This document shows, piece by piece, positions 5,852 to 6,225 of a stretch of 6,225 bases of DNA. The position numbers and the translations under genes are program-made. The first letter of the stretch is position 1, and each line of letters opens with the position of its first letter. This stretch comes from JBDSTZ01 sp039927975 (GTDB taxonomy: Bacteria; Pseudomonadota; Gammaproteobacteria; Burkholderiales; Burkholderiaceae_D). Below the pieces are notes generated by a model, which saw nothing but the letters and a program-made list of their open reading frames with translations, searched no databases and was not told the DNA's origin. The stretch spans positions 1-6,225 of the forward strand of contig JBDSTZ010000433.1 of the NCBI GenBank assembly GCA_039927975.1, in the 5' to 3' direction.

Positions 5852-5880
5852 ATTCTAGAGTGGCCTGACCAAATTTGCAA
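5852..5880 (-). promoter_or_regulatory. Predicted pectate lyase promoter
   Basis: On the minus strand, TTGCAA (-35, 5875-5880) and TAGAAT (-10, complement of 5852-5857) are 17 bp apart, giving a leader of about 60 nt before the ATG at 5784. The block matches the GH105 promoter at 25 of 33 positions. It is framed by a 6-bp inverted repeat (CGCTCC 5845-5850, GGAGCG 5881-5886). Confidence 0.65.
5861..5871. promoter_or_regulatory. FadR-type GntR operator C
   Basis: On the minus strand this reads TGGTCAGGCCA, one mismatch from TGGTNNNACCA. Its centre is 9 bp from the edge of the -10, the same as operator B in the GH105 promoter. It would place the lyase under the same regulator. There is no second site here, unlike at GH105. 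Confidence 0.58.
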
Positions 5881-6016
5881 GGAGCGATATTGCTGTAGGT
5901 CATGGGCCGGCTGGCCATCGCGTCGGCGCGCCGTACCCGCCGTGTGGCCGCCCCACTCGCGCCGAGGCCTTCCCCGCCTGGCGCGCAGTCACCAGCGCGT
6001 CATGGGCTTGCCGGCC
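5881..6016. other. Gap between regulator and lyase promoter
   Basis: A GC-rich stretch of 136 bp with no gene, no T-run terminator and no further operator match. The only structure seen is GCCGGC repeated at 6010-6015 and 6023-6028, spanning the regulator stop codon, which could fold as a small hairpin. Confidence 0.4.
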
Positions 6017-6225
6017 TCAGCCGCCGGCGAAGGTGCGGGTGACCCGTTCGAGGTGGGCGCGCATGGCCTGGCGGGCGCCAGCGACATCGTGCGAGGCGAT
6101 CGCCTCAAGAATGCGGCGGTGGTCCGGCAAGGTTTGCTGGCGCAATTCCTCGGTGCGGAAATGTTCCTTCAGACGGTGCCACAGGCTGCCGCGCTGGTTC
6201 CACAGGTAGTCGATCACGCCCACCA
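6017..6225 (-). CDS. GntR/FadR-family transcriptional regulator, C-terminal fragment
   Basis: The last 68-69 residues are visible; the stop is TGA (complement of 6017-6019) and the gene continues past the window edge. The helices LWHRLKEHFRTEEL, then DHRRILEAIASHD, then ARQAMRAHLERV are the end of the FCD ligand-binding domain. The D-H-R-x-I-L-x-A-I and A-M-R-x-H-L-x-R-V motifs include a histidine that in many FCD proteins helps bind a metal or acid ligand. FadR-subfamily members include the hexuronate regulators UxuR and ExuR. The DNA-binding winged-helix domain lies outside. Its position beside three FadR-type palindromes at pectin genes suggests it represses them until a uronate-derived effector binds. 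Family firm; target and ligand inferred. Confidence 0.82.
   Translation of the reverse strand, partial: VGVIDYLWNQRGSLWHRLKEHFRTEELRQQTLPDHRRILEAIASHDVAGARQAMRAHLERVTRTFAGG

Noticed and set aside
5785..5880. N-terminal extension of the lyase from TTG 5880
   Set aside because: The extension starts inside the predicted -35, covers the operator and would bury the signal peptide. ATG 5784 is better.

Overview
The window is high-GC DNA that reads like a soil or plant-associated betaproteobacterium, most plausibly Oxalobacteraceae (Massilia/Duganella type). That placement rests on protein style and gene content, not on any search. Two parts differ in character: a lower-GC left part (about 200-1830) with small and damaged genes, and a GC-rich right part (about 1850-6225) that is a coherent pectin-degradation locus.

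Left part, all on the + strand. It opens with the 3' end of a chromate-transporter-like membrane protein (2-193). Next is an intact small antitoxin-like gene (275-685), overlapping by ATGA a PIN-type toxin gene reduced to its two ends (682-840). A gene-free stretch follows (841-1089), then a lipoprotein gene split by a frameshift (1090-1705).

Right part. A secreted GH105 unsaturated-uronyl hydrolase (1850-3253, -) and a secreted alpha/beta-hydrolase esterase (3477-4517, +) diverge from a shared control region. A secreted family PL1 pectate lyase (4639-5784, -) converges on the esterase across a 38-bp tandem repeat. The 3' end of a GntR/FadR-family regulator (6017 to the window edge, -) lies upstream of the lyase.

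Proposed joint function: the lyase cleaves polygalacturonate by beta-elimination, the esterase removes acyl substituents from the polymer or oligomers, and the GH105 enzyme takes the unsaturated uronyl residue off the resulting oligomers. The most notable signal is regulatory. The lyase and the GH105 gene carry nearly identical promoters, with an N17 spacer holding a FadR-type palindrome (TGGTNNNRCCA) at exactly the same offset. A second palindrome lies just beyond the GH105 -10, and a candidate esterase promoter overlaps both. With a FadR-type regulator encoded next door, this looks like a self-contained pectin regulon. No RNA gene, insertion sequence or CRISPR array was seen.
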